Of a stretch of DNA of 64,000 bases, positions 10,165 through 22,600 are shown one piece after another (within the stretch, counting starts at the first letter, position 1; the number at the start of each line of letters is the position of its first letter). The notes below the pieces were generated by a model. That model made no database searches and had not been told where the DNA came from. It saw only the letters and a list, made by a program, of their open reading frames with translations. Origin of the DNA: Thermothielavioides terrestris NRRL 8126 (lineage: Eukaryota > Ascomycota > Sordariomycetes > Sordariales > Chaetomiaceae); NCBI RefSeq assembly GCF_000226115.1, contig NC_016458.1:7660001-7724000 (forward strand). Reading direction: 5' to 3'. The position numbers were made by a program, and so were the translations under genes.

Positions 10165-13100
10165 CTATAATTCCCCGCCATTGTCCGCTGCTCCCTCCCC
10201 CTCGGCAGCGCCTTCTCCGTCACCCCCATCGCCCTCGTCGAAACGCACCCCATGCAGCTCCTCCAACAGCTTCGCAAACTGCTCGCGCTCCCTCGCCTCC
10301 TGCACGCTCACCACGTCCTCGAGCAAGTCCTCGTGCCGCCATGTCCCGCTCTGGTTCTGACTCGGGTCGCCCTGCAGCGCACTCCGCCCGGCATTCTTGA
10401 TGATGCGCCACGCGCGGCGGAACTCGTCGCGGATCTGCACGATCCCGGCGTGCGTGACGGTGCGCGCGATGTTGTGGTCCAGCTCGAAGGGGTCCTCGAT
10501 GGCGAAGAGGTAGCGGTAGCGGATCTCTCTGACCTCGACGGCGGCCGGCGCGTTTTGGGGCTGGGGCTGGGTCTGGCTCAAAGGTTCGGGTTCTGGTTCA
10601 CCGGCTGCTGCTGCGGGGGCAACGTTGCTGTTGGTGTTGAAGGGTTGGACGTCGGGGCTTGCAGCAGCAGCAGCAGAAGGAGGAGGAGGAGGAGGAGGGC
10701 TACGATCTGGCGCGGCGGCCGAATTGACCTCGACGACGGTCTTGGCGCCCGTCCAGCCCTTGGCCTGCTTGCTGAGCAGGCCGCCGTGGGTGCGCAGGCT
10801 CAAGACGTCGCGGCCCCAGTCGAAGCTGCGGCACGGTAGCGTGCTCATGGGGCTGCCGCCCTTGGCGTAGTACTCGAAGAAGCCGCGCAGGAGCTCGCCG
10901 ACGGACTCGCGATTTTGCGTGAGGGCATTGTCGCGCGCGAGGCGTATGATCTCGGCCTCGTCACGCCAGAACTGGATGTCGCGACCCTTGCACATAACCG
11001 TCTCCTCGACCTGCTGCGGGGTGAGGTTCGGATCGGGCGGGCGCGCCAGTTGCTGCAGGTTGGGGCAGACAAATGGCTGGGCAACATTGACGAGGTAATG
11101 CAGCATCATGAGGGCGTAGCCGTAGCTGCCGAGCGTGCCACGGTACGGCGAGTTGATGCGGCGGACCTTGGCCCAGTGCTTGACGAAGAGGACGAGCGGC
11201 CGCACACGGGGGTCGCAGTGGGAGTAGCAGCGCAGCAGCAGGGTGTTCTGAATCGCGAGGTGGGCAGAGAAGTTGATGTCACACTGGACGCCGACCCCCG
11301 ATTTAGGAAACTCCAGTGCACTGTTGTAACGATCCCGTGGCTGGTTGGGCGCTGCCTTGGACGGGTCGCCGAGCAGGCGAATCTCGGACAGAAGCGGGGC
11401 TAAATCCGGCGGCAGAGGGACGACTCCAAGGGAGTGGTGGCCTGCGGCCGGCGGTTTTGCCGTGGAAGCCCGCAAAAACTCCACGTAACGCCGGACCTTG
11501 GCCGCTGTTTCGTCGCTGTAGAGACGCTTGCCCAGGCATGTCTCATACTCGAGTGCGAGCTGCAGGCTCTTATGCCTGCGGCCAATGATCCTCAAGTTCG
11601 TGACGCCATGGGACTGCTGGAAGCGCTCAACTTGCTCGCGGATGCTGGGGTTCAGGATGCCCGCGATATAATGCCGGACCAAGGTGGGCAATACAGCATC
11701 CGCCCGGGCAGGCGAGTCGTGGCCGACCAACTCGTGAAGCAACCTGGAAGCCCTGGAGCAGTAGCTCGTGGCGGTCTCGTTGTGGGCCTGGGAAAGGAGC
11801 AGGACCTGAATCGAGGGTATCTTCTTCAGCTGCTCAACTGCCAACTGCAGCTCCTTCTGGTAACCCATCGGATCGCGGCCATAATCGGGCGAGTTCTGAA
11901 GCTCCCTCCAAGCCCTCACGGTGCTCTCCGCAGCTCTCTCACGAGCAGAGTCCTTCTCTTGGAAGGGGCGAGATTCCCAGGCCAAGGCCAACTGTTCGCC
12001 CTCGACTTGAGTGAAGACGCCCAGTAGGGTACGGAGCTTGAGACACGAAAGCAGGTCGTACCGGTTGAGGGAGCGATACGTTAGTAGCCGGTCCCGTAGC
12101 TTGCTATCGGCAAGACCGTCGACAAACGCTAAGCAAACTTGGTTCAGAAGTTTGACATCTTCCGCCTTGAACTCCGCAACGGTCGAGTGGGTGACGTCGC
12201 GGCAGCCGAGCATCCTGAGCACGCGCTTGACGGAGCCATAATAGGAAGATAGGCTGGACGTTGCGCCTTGCTTGATCCTCTGCAGCTTCTGCTCCGGGGT
12301 GAGCACTTCCTCTTGGGCTTGGGCCTCTGCTTGGGCTTCAGGCTGGACATCCTCTGCCGAGTGTGCGTCGGCGCCCTCCTGAGCCTCATCTTCGTGGGGC
12401 GCCTCAAGAAGGCCTCGTTCCCACTTCTCCCGCTCCGCTAGAAGCAGCAAGCGAAGCTTCTCGGGAGGCTTTTCGCAGACCTTGATGATGGGGACCCGGG
12501 TGCGTGTAAGCAAGCGGGCGCCGAGGCCGATATCGAGGAAAGCCTTTTCAACAAGTCTTGGAATCGGAGAGCCAGGCGCATCCGGCTGTATGCGGGACAG
12601 CGGGGACAGCAGACCGAGGTCCATGTCAGAGGCTTTGGTCGCGAAGCCGGAGGCAAGGCTACCGAAACACTTGAGCTGCACGCTCTCAGGAGGAAACGCA
12701 TGAAATCCATTTTGACTTCTTTCGTACTCGGCAATCGCGGCTCTGGCCACGCTCTCGATCTTGAGTCGGAAGTTTTCCTTCTCCACTATCTCGGCACGCT
12801 CAATCTCGGCATCGGCAACGACGGTGTTACAGAGCCCTTCCAGCAGCTCGGCTTGCGCGCTCAACTCTTCCCGGTTGATGTTGAAAGGCGGCCCCGGGCT
12901 GTTGAGATCGGAGGCACCGTGTCCTGGACGCATGAGCGGCAGGGCGTCGAAGGGCATGGGCAGCATGGCAGGTACGGGAGGCATGCCGGGCATTTGATAC
13001 GGCGGCACCAGGCCCGGCGGGAGCATCGGAGGCTGCGGCCACCCGAAATGATCTGGCGTTGACATGGGTCCATGGTAGGAGAGGGAAGGTTGATGCCGCG

Positions 13101-13620
13101 ACCGGGACGGGAATGGCCCACCTGTCAGAGGAGGGCCGGGAATTGGGTGTCCTCGGCTGGGCGGGCGGAATGTGGCCGAGCGCGGCTCCCGCGGGTCGTG
13201 ATGGCCGCCCCTGCCACGTTGTTGGTGTTGTTGTTGTTGTTGTGGTTGATGATGAAACTGATAATGGTGATCAATATCGCCGGGTGAACTCGCGTATGAC
13301 CTGTGGGAGTCACGGGACTGATGAAACTGATGAGAATGGTGAGACTGGTGGTGGTGAAACTGGGGCCGGGGGTCGATGGGGATGGAGAGCTGGGCCGACA
13401 ACTGTCGACGCTGCGCTTGGTTTGGTCGCTTCCGGGATGCTCTCGACGGACCGTGGCCTGGTCCACTGCTTGTTCCGCTGCTCGGCGGGGAGGATGGATG
13501 CAGCGGCCCTTCCTGGCCATCGGGTGCCGGAGCTGCTGACTGTGGCTTCGCGTTGCTGAGGATCAGGCTGCGCAAACGATCCTCGAGGGCAGCCCCTTCG
13601 GGCAAGCCATCAGCAGCCAT
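10165..13620 (-). CDS. Cid1/TUTase-like poly(A)/poly(U) polymerase family protein with large internal insertion
   Basis: A single-exon protein of 1151 aa from the ATG at 13620 (an in-frame ATG at 13683 would add 21 residues without family features). The N-terminal 300 residues are Gln/His/Pro-rich with an RGRGG motif. The nucleotidyltransferase core follows: FGSLASGFATKASDMDLGLL (near 12660-12605) supplies the GS motif and the first two catalytic Asp, and VQCDINFSAHLAIQNT (near 11290) the third. FVKHWAKVRRINSPYRGTLGSYGY and the PAP-associated domain ELLRGFFEYY complete the fold. Between VPIIKV (about 12495) and the third Asp sit roughly 395 extra residues. The family adds non-templated nucleotides (U or A) to RNA 3' ends. 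Substrate is not predictable; a Pro/Gln-rich segment separates the PAP-associated domain from a conserved C-terminal region. Confidence 0.88.
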   Translation of the reverse strand: MAADGLPEGAALEDRLRSLILSNAKPQSAAPAPDGQEGPLHPSSPPSSGTSSGPGHGPSRASRKRPNQAQRRQLSAQLSIPIDPRPQFHHHQSHHSHQFHQSRDSHRSYASSPGDIDHHYQFHHQPQQQQQHQQRGRGGHHDPREPRSATFRPPSRGHPIPGPPLTGGPFPSRSRHQPSLSYHGPMSTPDHFGWPQPPMLPPGLVPPYQMPGMPPVPAMLPMPFDALPLMRPGHGASDLNSPGPPFNINREELSAQAELLEGLCNTVVADAEIERAEIVEKENFRLKIESVARAAIAEYERSQNGFHAFPPESVQLKCFGSLASGFATKASDMDLGLLSPLSRIQPDAPGSPIPRLVEKAFLDIGLGARLLTRTRVPIIKVCEKPPEKLRLLLLAEREKWERGLLEAPHEDEAQEGADAHSAEDVQPEAQAEAQAQEEVLTPEQKLQRIKQGATSSLSSYYGSVKRVLRMLGCRDVTHSTVAEFKAEDVKLLNQVCLAFVDGLADSKLRDRLLTYRSLNRYDLLSCLKLRTLLGVFTQVEGEQLALAWESRPFQEKDSARERAAESTVRAWRELQNSPDYGRDPMGYQKELQLAVEQLKKIPSIQVLLLSQAHNETATSYCSRASRLLHELVGHDSPARADAVLPTLVRHYIAGILNPSIREQVERFQQSHGVTNLRIIGRRHKSLQLALEYETCLGKRLYSDETAAKVRRYVEFLRASTAKPPAAGHHSLGVVPLPPDLAPLLSEIRLLGDPSKAAPNQPRDRYNSALEFPKSGVGVQCDINFSAHLAIQNTLLLRCYSHCDPRVRPLVLFVKHWAKVRRINSPYRGTLGSYGYALMMLHYLVNVAQPFVCPNLQQLARPPDPNLTPQQVEETVMCKGRDIQFWRDEAEIIRLARDNALTQNRESVGELLRGFFEYYAKGGSPMSTLPCRSFDWGRDVLSLRTHGGLLSKQAKGWTGAKTVVEVNSAAAPDRSPPPPPPPSAAAAASPDVQPFNTNSNVAPAAAAGEPEPEPLSQTQPQPQNAPAAVEVREIRYRYLFAIEDPFELDHNIARTVTHAGIVQIRDEFRRAWRIIKNAGRSALQGDPSQNQSGTWRHEDLLEDVVSVQEAREREQFAKLLEELHGVRFDEGDGGDGEGAAEGEGAADNGGEL

Positions 13621-14865
13621 GCCTCTGTGCCTTCGAGACGTACTGACAGCGACCTGTATTTCCACACAGAGATTTGCTACCATCCACAGGGCAGCGTCCC
13701 GTTGATGACCAAAGGCGAGCGGGGGGGAAGGAGACGCCCTCCGGGCCAGCGAGCACCTAGTTCAACAGCGCAGGGCGGGGATCGGTCGCTCATCCGGCGG
13801 CGGCGCCCTTCTTATGTATGCGTGAATGTGAAAGTAGACAGCGTAATAACGGCGATTTCATGCCAACAACGGAACAGCCAGAGCAACAAACGGTGGTTTG
13901 CTGCCAAGGTCGGTGGAGTTCGTCCATCAAGGTCCCACTCTCGGCGGCCGCACACGAATTACCTGACTGAGGTGCCGCGCGACTTTTGAAGGCCGGAGAA
14001 ACGCAGTTCGACAGCGGGCATGCAGCGTTCTGGCCGAAGCATTGGCAGTTGGGCCTTGATTGTGTTGGCCGCACGAATGGGAGATGGAGGATGAGGGATG
14101 GGGGAACTGGGATGCGCGGATGCCGCGCGGTAGTGCTGCGGCTATTCCGGACTTCAGCTCAGCATGCCGATTGAGGCGAAGTTTGAACGTTAAACAAGAA
14201 CACAGGAGCTCCACAGCCGGTGTAATATTACTGCGCTGTACTTACGCCGTATCGTTACGTGTAAGCCGTTCACTTGAACCTCGAACCATTAGCAAAGTTG
14301 GGCAGTTATCAGCATTGTCAGGCTGCTTTACTTTAACTATAGAAATTTTCTGGGCATTGTAAACTGAAGGCCAGACCGTCTGTCAAGCAAACGCCGTTTT
14401 CATTTTGAGAGCTGCCACCGTAAAGATACGCAGCTTAGGTGACGGCCAATTCAGGCCTGCCAAGAATAGGTAGGTTACGCTAGGTACCGACCCCACTAGC
14501 CTGCCGAGACCTGATGGCCTTGCCGTGCCTTTGTCTTGGCTGAAAGCCACCAGAGGCGACTGCAACGATCCACTTCTTTCACCAACATCGCACCGCCATC
14601 GCCATCACCATCCCACGCTTCTTCGCAAGCGCCGTGCTCATTCATAGTATTACCTTCACACCGAGCATCGGCTCTTGACGATCCTTTCTCTCTCTTTTCT
14701 TCTTTTCTTTACTTCCTTGGGTCTAACGGCGCAGGGTTCAGCCACCCCGATTCGATGACGTGCCACACCTGAGCAACAACCCTCGGCCCCGACCACTGCC
14801 GGTCGGATTCGCGCGTCGCGTAGCTTTCGTCGCCCGCAGCCGCCGTCTTCAAACACCTGCTCGTC
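13621..14865. other. Divergent 1.2 kb promoter region (TUTase-like gene / TFG1)
   Basis: No exon supported. Pyrimidine-rich TTTCTTCTTTTCTTT near 14690-14715 fits a promoter/5' leader of the TFIIF gene. Confidence 0.4.
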
Positions 14866-17128
14866 ATGAACACCCCATCGCCTGCTGGGGCCAACGGCCC
14901 TCCTCGCCCTCCTGCCGGCGCGCAGGTCATTCAGCGCAGGCTGACCAGCGCCAATCCGCTTGTCGCGAGGAAAAAACCGAGACCGAAGCCGGCTTTGTCG
15001 CGGCCGCCGCGAGATGGCGAGTCAGGCGCGGGGGGCAAGGGCGCCAAAGACCCCGACGGAGAGCCTCTGCTCGATGACCCATCCGATCCTGCCATGAGAG
15101 AGTTGGCACAACAGCGGCAAAGGAATGGAGGCTGGACCGAAGCGCCCCCGGACAAGTACCAAGACTTCCCGCTGGTTATGACGAAGCGGTCTATGCTGGA
15201 GGGGCTGCGCTATCACATCATGCGCTTAAATAAGGGGAAAGGAGACCCGGGCAAGGCGAAGGGAGATGCCGTGGTGGATATCACCAACCAGGACCAGTTC
15301 CCGCGCCCCGTCACCTTGCTGCGCCGCGACCCTCGGCTTGCACCGGCGCACCGCATGCCTGTCAAGGAAGAGTCGGCTCCGCTAGATCCCGCCGAGGAGG
15401 CCGAACTGGAGCGTGCGCGTCAGCTCAAGGCCGAGAGGGAGGCCCAGCGCGCCCTCGATCAAGCCCAAATTGCTCCGGTTCTGAAGGGCAACGAGCCGAA
15501 GGCGAAGCAGAGCAACAAGAAGGAGAAGCCGACAGCCTTCTACGGGAGAAACTCGGACGCCCATAAAAAGGAATCCAAGATCCACTACGAGGAGACGTGG
15601 CCGTGGCACCTCGAGGACGCCGAGGGCAAGTCCGGCGTGTGGGTTGGGTCCTACATCGCCAGCCTGTCGGACGTGAACGTCGCGTTCGTCATAGATGGCG
15701 CGCGCTTCCGGATGATCCCGCTGGAGCGGTTCTACAGGTTCGACGAGAAGCCCAAGTTCGACACGCTCAGCCTGGACGCTGCCGAAAAGATGATGTATGA
15801 GGTCAAGGAGATTAAACGCTGGGTCATGAAGCAGAGGGACCAGGAGCAGCTGGAGCGAGAGAAGAACGAGACGCGCCAGTTCCTGCGTGGGCCCACCCGC
15901 GTCAAGACCGAGAGCGCTACTTCCCGCCTGGCCCGCAGGACCGAGAGGCAGGACGATTTCGAGGTCGACATGTCGGGCGACGAGTTCCAGGACGACGACG
16001 AGGCGCCTGGGTTCGAAGCCGACGACGAGGATGCGAAGGAGTCCAAGAACCGCATCCGCCGCGAGCAGGTGTCGGCCAACACGTTTGGCGAGGGTGAGGA
16101 GGACAAGGTGGAGCAGCAGGAGCGGGAGGAACAGCTGGAGAAGCTGAGGCACAAAATGATGGGCAGGCAGACAGTCAAGACGCTGAAGAAGCTTGAGCAC
16201 GGGGTGGACTACGACGACCTGGAATCCGGGGACGAGAACAACCCGTTCACGGACGAATCGGTAAGCGGCAGCAAGCGACTGTTCCTGGTCTGCTTGCCGC
16301 ACTTCGAGCTAACACGTGCCAGGACTCGGACGACGAGTCGGAGGACCGATATAATCAGGAAGACAACGAGGATGAAGAGGGCAAGAAGGCCGACCAAAGG
16401 GACCAGGGCGCCGCTGGGCCCAACAACAAGGGCAGCACGACGCCGTCCGGGAAGCACAAGGCGGTCGAGGCGGCCAAGAAGGGCAAGCTGAAGCGAGCCG
16501 GCTCGCCCAACATGTCCGAATCGAGCGACAACGAAGCGGCGCGCAAGAAGCTCAAGACCGGAAAAGCGTCTGTTGTCCCCAGCCGAGGAGGTACCCCGAT
16601 TCCGGGGCGACCAAAACCGCCGGTCGCTGCTATGAGCGACGGCGAAGCCACCGCGGGCGAGGCCTCCGACGGGGGCGCGAAGCTGAAGAAGACGCTCAAG
16701 GTGAAGCCGGCCATGCGAACAGGCGGCACACCCTCGGGCTCGAGGGCCGGCAGCCCCGCTCCGGCTGGTAAGTCTAACCTCGCTGCACAGTGACCAGTAT
16801 CAGCGTGCTGACCCCGCGATCAAAAAACAAAGGAGCCCAAGCTCCCAAGGCCGGCACCGGCACCGCAACGCCCAGCGGCTCGCAGCCGCCGCCGCCCGCG
16901 GGCCAGGCGCCCGACCGGATCCAGCCGTGGGAGATCGCCGAGGCCCTCGCGCCGTACGCCAAGGAGGGCATCACGATTGGCGCCTTTATGCGCATGTTCC
17001 AGAAGCGGATGACCCAGCCCGGGGGCACGACCAAGACCGAGTGGCTCCAGATGGTCAAGGCCAACGCCGTTTACGGCCCCGACAAGATGCTGCGGCCCAA
17101 GCCGGGCCGAGAAGCGCCGCAGTCTTGA
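14866..17128 (+). CDS. tfg1: Transcription initiation factor IIF alpha subunit (TFG1/RAP74)
   Basis: The large TFIIF subunit, which escorts RNA polymerase II into the preinitiation complex. Exons are 14866-16260, 16323-16767 and 16833-17128, giving 711 aa. The second intron is set at 65 nt (GTAAGT, branch GCTGAC, acceptor AAAG); a nearer CAG would leave an impossible 23-nt intron although in phase. Features: DFPLVMTKRSMLEGLRYHIM and the triple-barrel dimerisation region around ETWPWHLEDAEGKSGVWVGS, VAFVIDGARFRMIPLERFYRF and KFDTLSLDAAEKMM. A long acidic, charged middle follows, then a Ser/Gly/Pro linker. The C-terminal winged helix is about IQPWEIAEALAPYAKEGITI to the end. Yeast Tfg1 has 735 aa. 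Confidence 0.95.
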
Positions 17129-17625
17129 GCGAGAGTGCGCGACGCAGGGGAAGGGACTTGGAGGGCAGACTGTGTCCAGGGGCAGTGTGTATTCTAGCTA
17201 GGCTGCTTAGGGCTCGCATGGCCGCTTTCGTTCGGCATGCAGTCAAGCTGGGCTCCTTGGTCAAGCCCAGGCAAGTATAGAAGACTCTGGAGGGAAGAGT
17301 GGTTTCCGGCTCCGGCATTGTTCACCCCGGCGGGGTTTTTGAGGTTGCGCACCGGCGTTGAGTTATGTACTGGGCAGAAAACGCACTAGACTGCGAAGTC
17401 AACCTGTGAACTGAGTCAGGTTTGTGAATGTCAGGTTTTGTGACTCGAGATGAAGGGCGGAAAATATAGTCCCCCAATGAAGAACTTTTGCCCCTTAATT
17501 TCGTTGTGCGGTTGCGCAAACGCCCCATGCCTTTGACTCCGCAGACGGCACAGCCGAATGCTTAATGCGACTTTCAGTCGCAGCGGTACCGATCTCTGAA
17601 AGATATACACTAACCCCAGACACGG
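17129..17625. other. Convergent spacer between TFG1 and BUD13, no gene seen
   Basis: About 500 nt holding both 3' UTRs; no ORF or RNA gene seen. Confidence 0.4.
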
Positions 17626-18738
17626 CTACTCATCCATCTGCCAAGCATACTCCAACCCCTTCTTCATCTCCCTCCTATTCAGCGCCCTAAACCGCTCCGC
17701 CTCGAATCCGTTCCCGCGATCGACCCCGTCCCACCGATACCCAGGCCGTATCCCGTACCGATTGGGGGGCGCCGGGCCCGTGTACACCGGCCTCCTCCTC
17801 CTCCCCTTACTGCCCCCGCTACCCGTCCCACCTCCTCCCGACTCCCCCCCACCACCACCACCACCGCCACCACCGCCGCTGCTGCCCAGAAACTCGGCCA
17901 TCGGATCCGCCCACCGCGCCTCCCGCCGCAGCGCCTCGTTCATCTCGGCGTCGTCCTTGCCGCGCGCAAGCGGCATCACGGCCGCCTGCTCCAGCGCCGC
18001 CCGCCGCGCCGCCGCCTCCGCCGCCTGCACCTCGCCGCGCAGCAGCTCCTGCTTCGCGCGCGCCGCCCGCTCCGCCTCGGCCGCGGCCCGCCGGGCCTCG
18101 GCGCGCCGCAGCGACGCGTCGATTCGTCGGCCTGTCGCGTCGCGGAGGATCACGCCCCCTGCGGGGTCGTCGTCGGTGGTGGTGGGGTTGGTGGTGGTGG
18201 GTGGGAGGGTGGATTTGAGCGCCGCCAGCTCGGCTTCTTCGAGGGCGCGGCGCTGGCGGAGCTGCGCGGTTATGGCGGAGGCGGATTGCAGGCCTGCTAG
18301 TGTGCCGTTGGACATCATCGGTTGTGAGGGTTCGATGGTTGTGGTGGGTTCGTCGTCTGCGGCGGCGGCTGCTGCGGCGGAGTCGGCGGCTGCGGAGGCG
18401 ATGATGGCGTCGGCGGCCGCGGCGGCTGCGGCGTCTTCTTTGCTGGCGGTAGTGGTGGTGGTGCTGGTGCGGGGGGCGTCGCCGACGGTTTTCCAGCTGG
18501 ACTTTTTGGCGCGGCGGAAGTCGGCGGTTGTGCCGGCTACTGTCATCGGCACGTCATCGTCGTCGGCGGTGTCTGTCTGGCGGGCGGAGCCCCAGCCGGT
18601 TTCGTCGTCCTCGGTGATGAGCAGGCCGTCGGTGGCGCGTTGCTGCTTGCGCTTTCGCTTCTTGGTGGACGACGACGACGATTTTGTGTCGGCGCTGAGG
18701 TAGTGCGCTGCTAGGTAGGCAGCTTTGTCTGACGGCAT
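17626..18738 (-). CDS. bud13: Pre-mRNA-splicing factor BUD13/CWC26
   Basis: A subunit of the RES (retention and splicing) complex that joins the activated spliceosome. Intronless, 370 aa. It begins [15 protein letters not shown], typical of the family (DYLAKNYL-like). The middle is Ala/Thr-rich low complexity and a long charged helix ([20 protein letters not shown]). The diagnostic C-terminal segment is [20 protein letters not shown] followed by [21 protein letters not shown] Gly-rich run of about eleven residues near 17850 comes from a GGT/GGC simple repeat. It runs tail to tail with TFG1. Confidence 0.95.
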   Translation of the reverse strand: MPSDKAAYLAAHYLSADTKSSSSSTKKRKRKQQRATDGLLITEDDETGWGSARQTDTADDDDVPMTVAGTTADFRRAKKSSWKTVGDAPRTSTTTTTASKEDAAAAAAADAIIASAAADSAAAAAAADDEPTTTIEPSQPMMSNGTLAGLQSASAITAQLRQRRALEEAELAALKSTLPPTTTNPTTTDDDPAGGVILRDATGRRIDASLRRAEARRAAAEAERAARAKQELLRGEVQAAEAAARRAALEQAAVMPLARGKDDAEMNEALRREARWADPMAEFLGSSGGGGGGGGGGGESGGGGTGSGGSKGRRRRPVYTGPAPPNRYGIRPGYRWDGVDRGNGFEAERFRALNRREMKKGLEYAWQMDE

Positions 18739-19653
18739 GGTACCGGTGCTGGTGCGGCGGTGGTTGGCTGGTTGGCTGGGAGAGGCGAGTTGGGGTTCGA
18801 GATTCTCGAGATTCTCGAAATCCTCGAGCGTGAAGTCGCGTCGCCATCAAGGTTCTGCAGTGGTAATTTCGGGCCCGCTGCAGCTTGCCGGGGGTAACAT
18901 TATGATGCCCCACAGCACATGACATCACCGCCGATAGCATGAGCCACAGCAGGCTTTTAGCGTGCGTTACATAACAGTACAGGGGCTTAACGTTAGTTAT
19001 CGTTAACGGCGACCAAGGCACCACAGCCCAGTGCCTGCTGTTGATGCAAGCAACCTGGAATGCAGGCTTCCAGGAATCCGCACCTTTCGAGCCAACGCCC
19101 ACCAGTAACTCGTAACTCAGCCCCAACCATTTTAGCGTCCTGTATCCGAAGCAGAAGGAGCGCCCTTGTAATGCCCTTCTCACGCATCACATCACAACAT
19201 CGCGCCATCGATGATGCGAAAAGTGCGGACGGTGGCAGGAGAGTGGCATACGTGTATCCAACATAACATACTTGGAGTAGTATGTTGGACAGATATTTGC
19301 GGTATGCGTACCGCGTACGTCAGCTAGCTTCGCTGCGTTGCGCAGCAAGTCTGGTGCTTGACGCAAGCTCTTGCCAGGACAGGAAGGTTACCTTCCCCCA
19401 GGCTGACGAGGATTCGTTTGGAGGAACCGACATCCAACCATGCACTGTTAGCTTCCGATATTTTATTGTGGGGTGTCCTGAACCAACACAACATCATCGG
19501 CGCGGCATCCTCGGGGGCCAGGAGGCCTGACGACGCGCGGGGTGCTCACATAAGTATGGAATGGCGCTTTGCTGATGGCACCAACGAACTGTCTTCTTCC
19601 ACCCCAGCACCCCTTTTCCGGCGTCTGCGTCTGCATCTGCTGTGCAAGATAAG
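18739..19653. other. Divergent region between BUD13 and the ABC transporter
   Basis: No supported exon. Around 18800-18830 is a small CGAGATTCT-type direct repeat. The last 100 nt look like the 5' leader of the transporter. Confidence 0.4.
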
Positions 19654-22600
19654 ATGCCCTTCTCGATCGGCGACGACAACCTGCTCCAGCTGAACCTCGA
19701 CCGCTTCGACTTCAATGTCGAGTTCGAGCAGCTGTTCTTCTCCGTCATCCCCTCGGCCCTGTTCATCGTCTCGTCACTATGGCGGACCCTCTCCCAGGCC
19801 CGGAAGCCCACCGTGGTGCATGCGCCGGCCTTCCAACTCGTTAAAGTGGTGTGTTCTCCAGGAGACGGGGATGGGCTGTTTCAACTCGAGGAGCTCGCCG
19901 TTTAACTGCTGTGGCAGGCTGCCATCGCCACCTATGTCGGCCTCGAACTTTCGCTCCTCATCCTGGTCGCTCTAGGCTCCTTCCAGGTAACCAGCATGTT
20001 CATCGCCTCGTCGGTCCTGAAGCTCGTGTCTGCCCTGTTCATGGTGACGCTCAGTGTCGTCGACCACAGCAGAAGCCCGCGGCCGTCCGTGCTGTTGAGC
20101 ATCTACTTGTTTCTGACGCTGCTCCTTGATGCCGCCCAAGCCAGGACGCTGTTTCTGTCGTCCGACGACAGGCCCGAGCTCACCTACAGCGCCGTGTTCT
20201 GCGCCACCATCGCTCTCAAGGCGGCAATCCTGCTGCTGGAGGCCCAGCACAAATCCAGATGGGTCCGTTGGGACGAGAAGGAGCACAGCCCGGAGGAGAC
20301 GAGCGGCATCTTCTCGCTCGGTGTCTTCTTCTGGCTCAACCGTATGTTCCTGGCCGGCTACAGGAAGGTGCTGACGCTGGATGACTTGTACCCGCTGGAC
20401 CGCTCCTTCGACGCCAGATCGCTTCACGAGCAGTTCTTGAGGAACATGGACTACGCCAAGCTGAAGGGCGACAAGTACGGCCTCGCCAAGGCGCTGGCGC
20501 GCACGCTGAAAGTTCCTCTCCTGCTTCCGATACTACCTCGTCTGGCCCTTCTCGGTCTCCAGTTTTGCCAGCCCCTTTTCATGGAGAAGTTGTTGGACTA
20601 CCTCTCCCAGCCTCAGCTTAACCCAAATTTTGGCTTCGGCTTTGTCGGCGCGAGCATCTTGATCTACGCGGGTATTGCAATCTCGTCTGCTCTGTCGTGG
20701 TATGTTGAGACCGGCAGAAAGCAATGGCCAGAAAATACCACTGCCAAGCACTGATGCACAAGTATAGGTACTTTCACCACCGCATGAGGACCATGGCAAG
20801 GTCGATCCTTGTCGCCGAGACCTTCATCAAGGCCACGCAGGCTCCCGCCGGGTCCGGTGACGACGGCGCCGCCTTGACGCTGATGAGCACCGACATGGAG
20901 CGCATCAGGGCCGGCCTCCGGATGCTGCACGAGGTCTGGGCGAGCGTGATCCAGGCTGCCTTGGCTGCCTGGATGCTATACAACCGGCTCGGCCTCGCCT
21001 TCGTTGCGCCCATCGGGACCGTCGTAGTATGCTTCCTCGGCGTGGCCGTTCTGATCCACTTCACAGGGGACTCGCAGCGGGCGTGGATGGCCCGAGTTCA
21101 GAAGCGCGTCCGCCTGACAGCGACCGTCATCGCCGGCATGAAGAATCTCAAGATGGCGGGTTTCTCTGCCGCCGTCGGTGACTACATCCAGACACTCCGA
21201 GTCAAAGAGCTGGCCGCTGCCGCGCGGATCCGCATGATAACCATCGTCGCCGCCGTCTTTGCGTTCGCCGCGACGTTGTTCAGCCCGCCGCTGACCTTCG
21301 CATTCACCCGGCAGGCACTGGATGCCTCAAGGATGTTCACCAGTCTATCTTTCCTCGCGCTCCTGACCGCCCCGCTCTCCCGGATCTTCCAGGCCGTGCC
21401 GGAGCTCGTCTCCGCGTTCGCCTGCTTGGGCCGCATTCAGGCCTTCTTGGAGCGCGAGCCTCGCCAGGATTACCGCCAAGTGCTGGCCGACATGAAGCGG
21501 AACGGGGACAAGATCGGGCCCGACGCCGGACCACACCCACTGTCGGCTTCAGATTCGGAGCAGACGCAGCCTGCCGCCGTCATCAGCGGCGGGCAGTTTG
21601 GATGGAAAGCAGACAAGGTCGTCCTACGGGACATCAACACGCGGATACCCCAGTCGTCGCTGACCATCGTCGTCGGCCCGGTCGGCTCAGGAAAGTCAAC
21701 GCTCTGCAAAGCGCTGCTGGGCGAGGTCCCTTTCAGCCGAGGCAGCGTCATCCTGGGCGCCCGCTTCCCCCGCGTTGGATTCTGCGACCAGACGCCCTTC
21801 CTCTCGAATGGGTCCATCAGAGACAACATCGTAGGATTTGCGCCTTTCGACGACGAGAGGTATGCCGACGTCATCGAGGCAGCGGCTCTGCGCTTCGACC
21901 TGGCCACTCTACCGCAGGGAGACCAGACAAACATTGGCTCCGACGGCATCTCCCTATCCGGCGGGCAGAAGCAGCGGGTTTCTCTGGCGCGGGCGCTATA
22001 TCTGCAGTCCGACCTCCTCGTGCTCGACGACATATTCAGCGGCCTGGATGCCGATACAGAGGAGCACGTCTTCCGCAGCGTCTTCGGGCCAGATGGGCTT
22101 CTGCGGCGACGGCGCGCTACCGTCGTCCTGTGCACCCACAGCGTCAGACACCTCCCCGCGGCGGACTACATTATTGCGCTCGAGAACGGCACCGTTGTGG
22201 AGCAGGGGACCTTCGCCGGGCTGATGGCCAGCCAGGGGTATGTGCAGCGTTTGGGGTTGAAGAGCCCTTCCGACAGCGAAGCCTCAAGTTCCTCCGAGAG
22301 GGCGACGCCGAGGACGAACTTGCAGGAACGCCCGCCGTTGCTGCCGCACACTTCACCCGCCGGTGCCGCAACTCGCGCTCCTGGTGGGAATGAGTCGCGC
22401 CAGGTTGGCGATCGAGCTGTCTACAAGCACTACTTTAAGAGTATGGGTTGGTTCTTGGCGGCCTCCAGTCTGTTCTTCGCTACACTCTGGGGGTTCTTCG
22501 TCAACTTTCCCACTGTCTGTGAGTCGACGCCTTCTTCCGCTCTCTCGTTAGCCCCTTAGCCACTAGCCACCCAGCCACCCAGCCACCAGGCTCACACACA

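Noticed and set aside
10165..13683. Shadow ORFs on the + strand across the TUTase-like gene
   Set aside because: GC-rich codon bias opens antisense frames; none shows domain features.
16768..16790. A 23-nt intron in TFG1 using the first CAG
   Set aside because: In phase but far too short for the spliceosome; a 65-nt intron with a proper branch site and the same phase exists.
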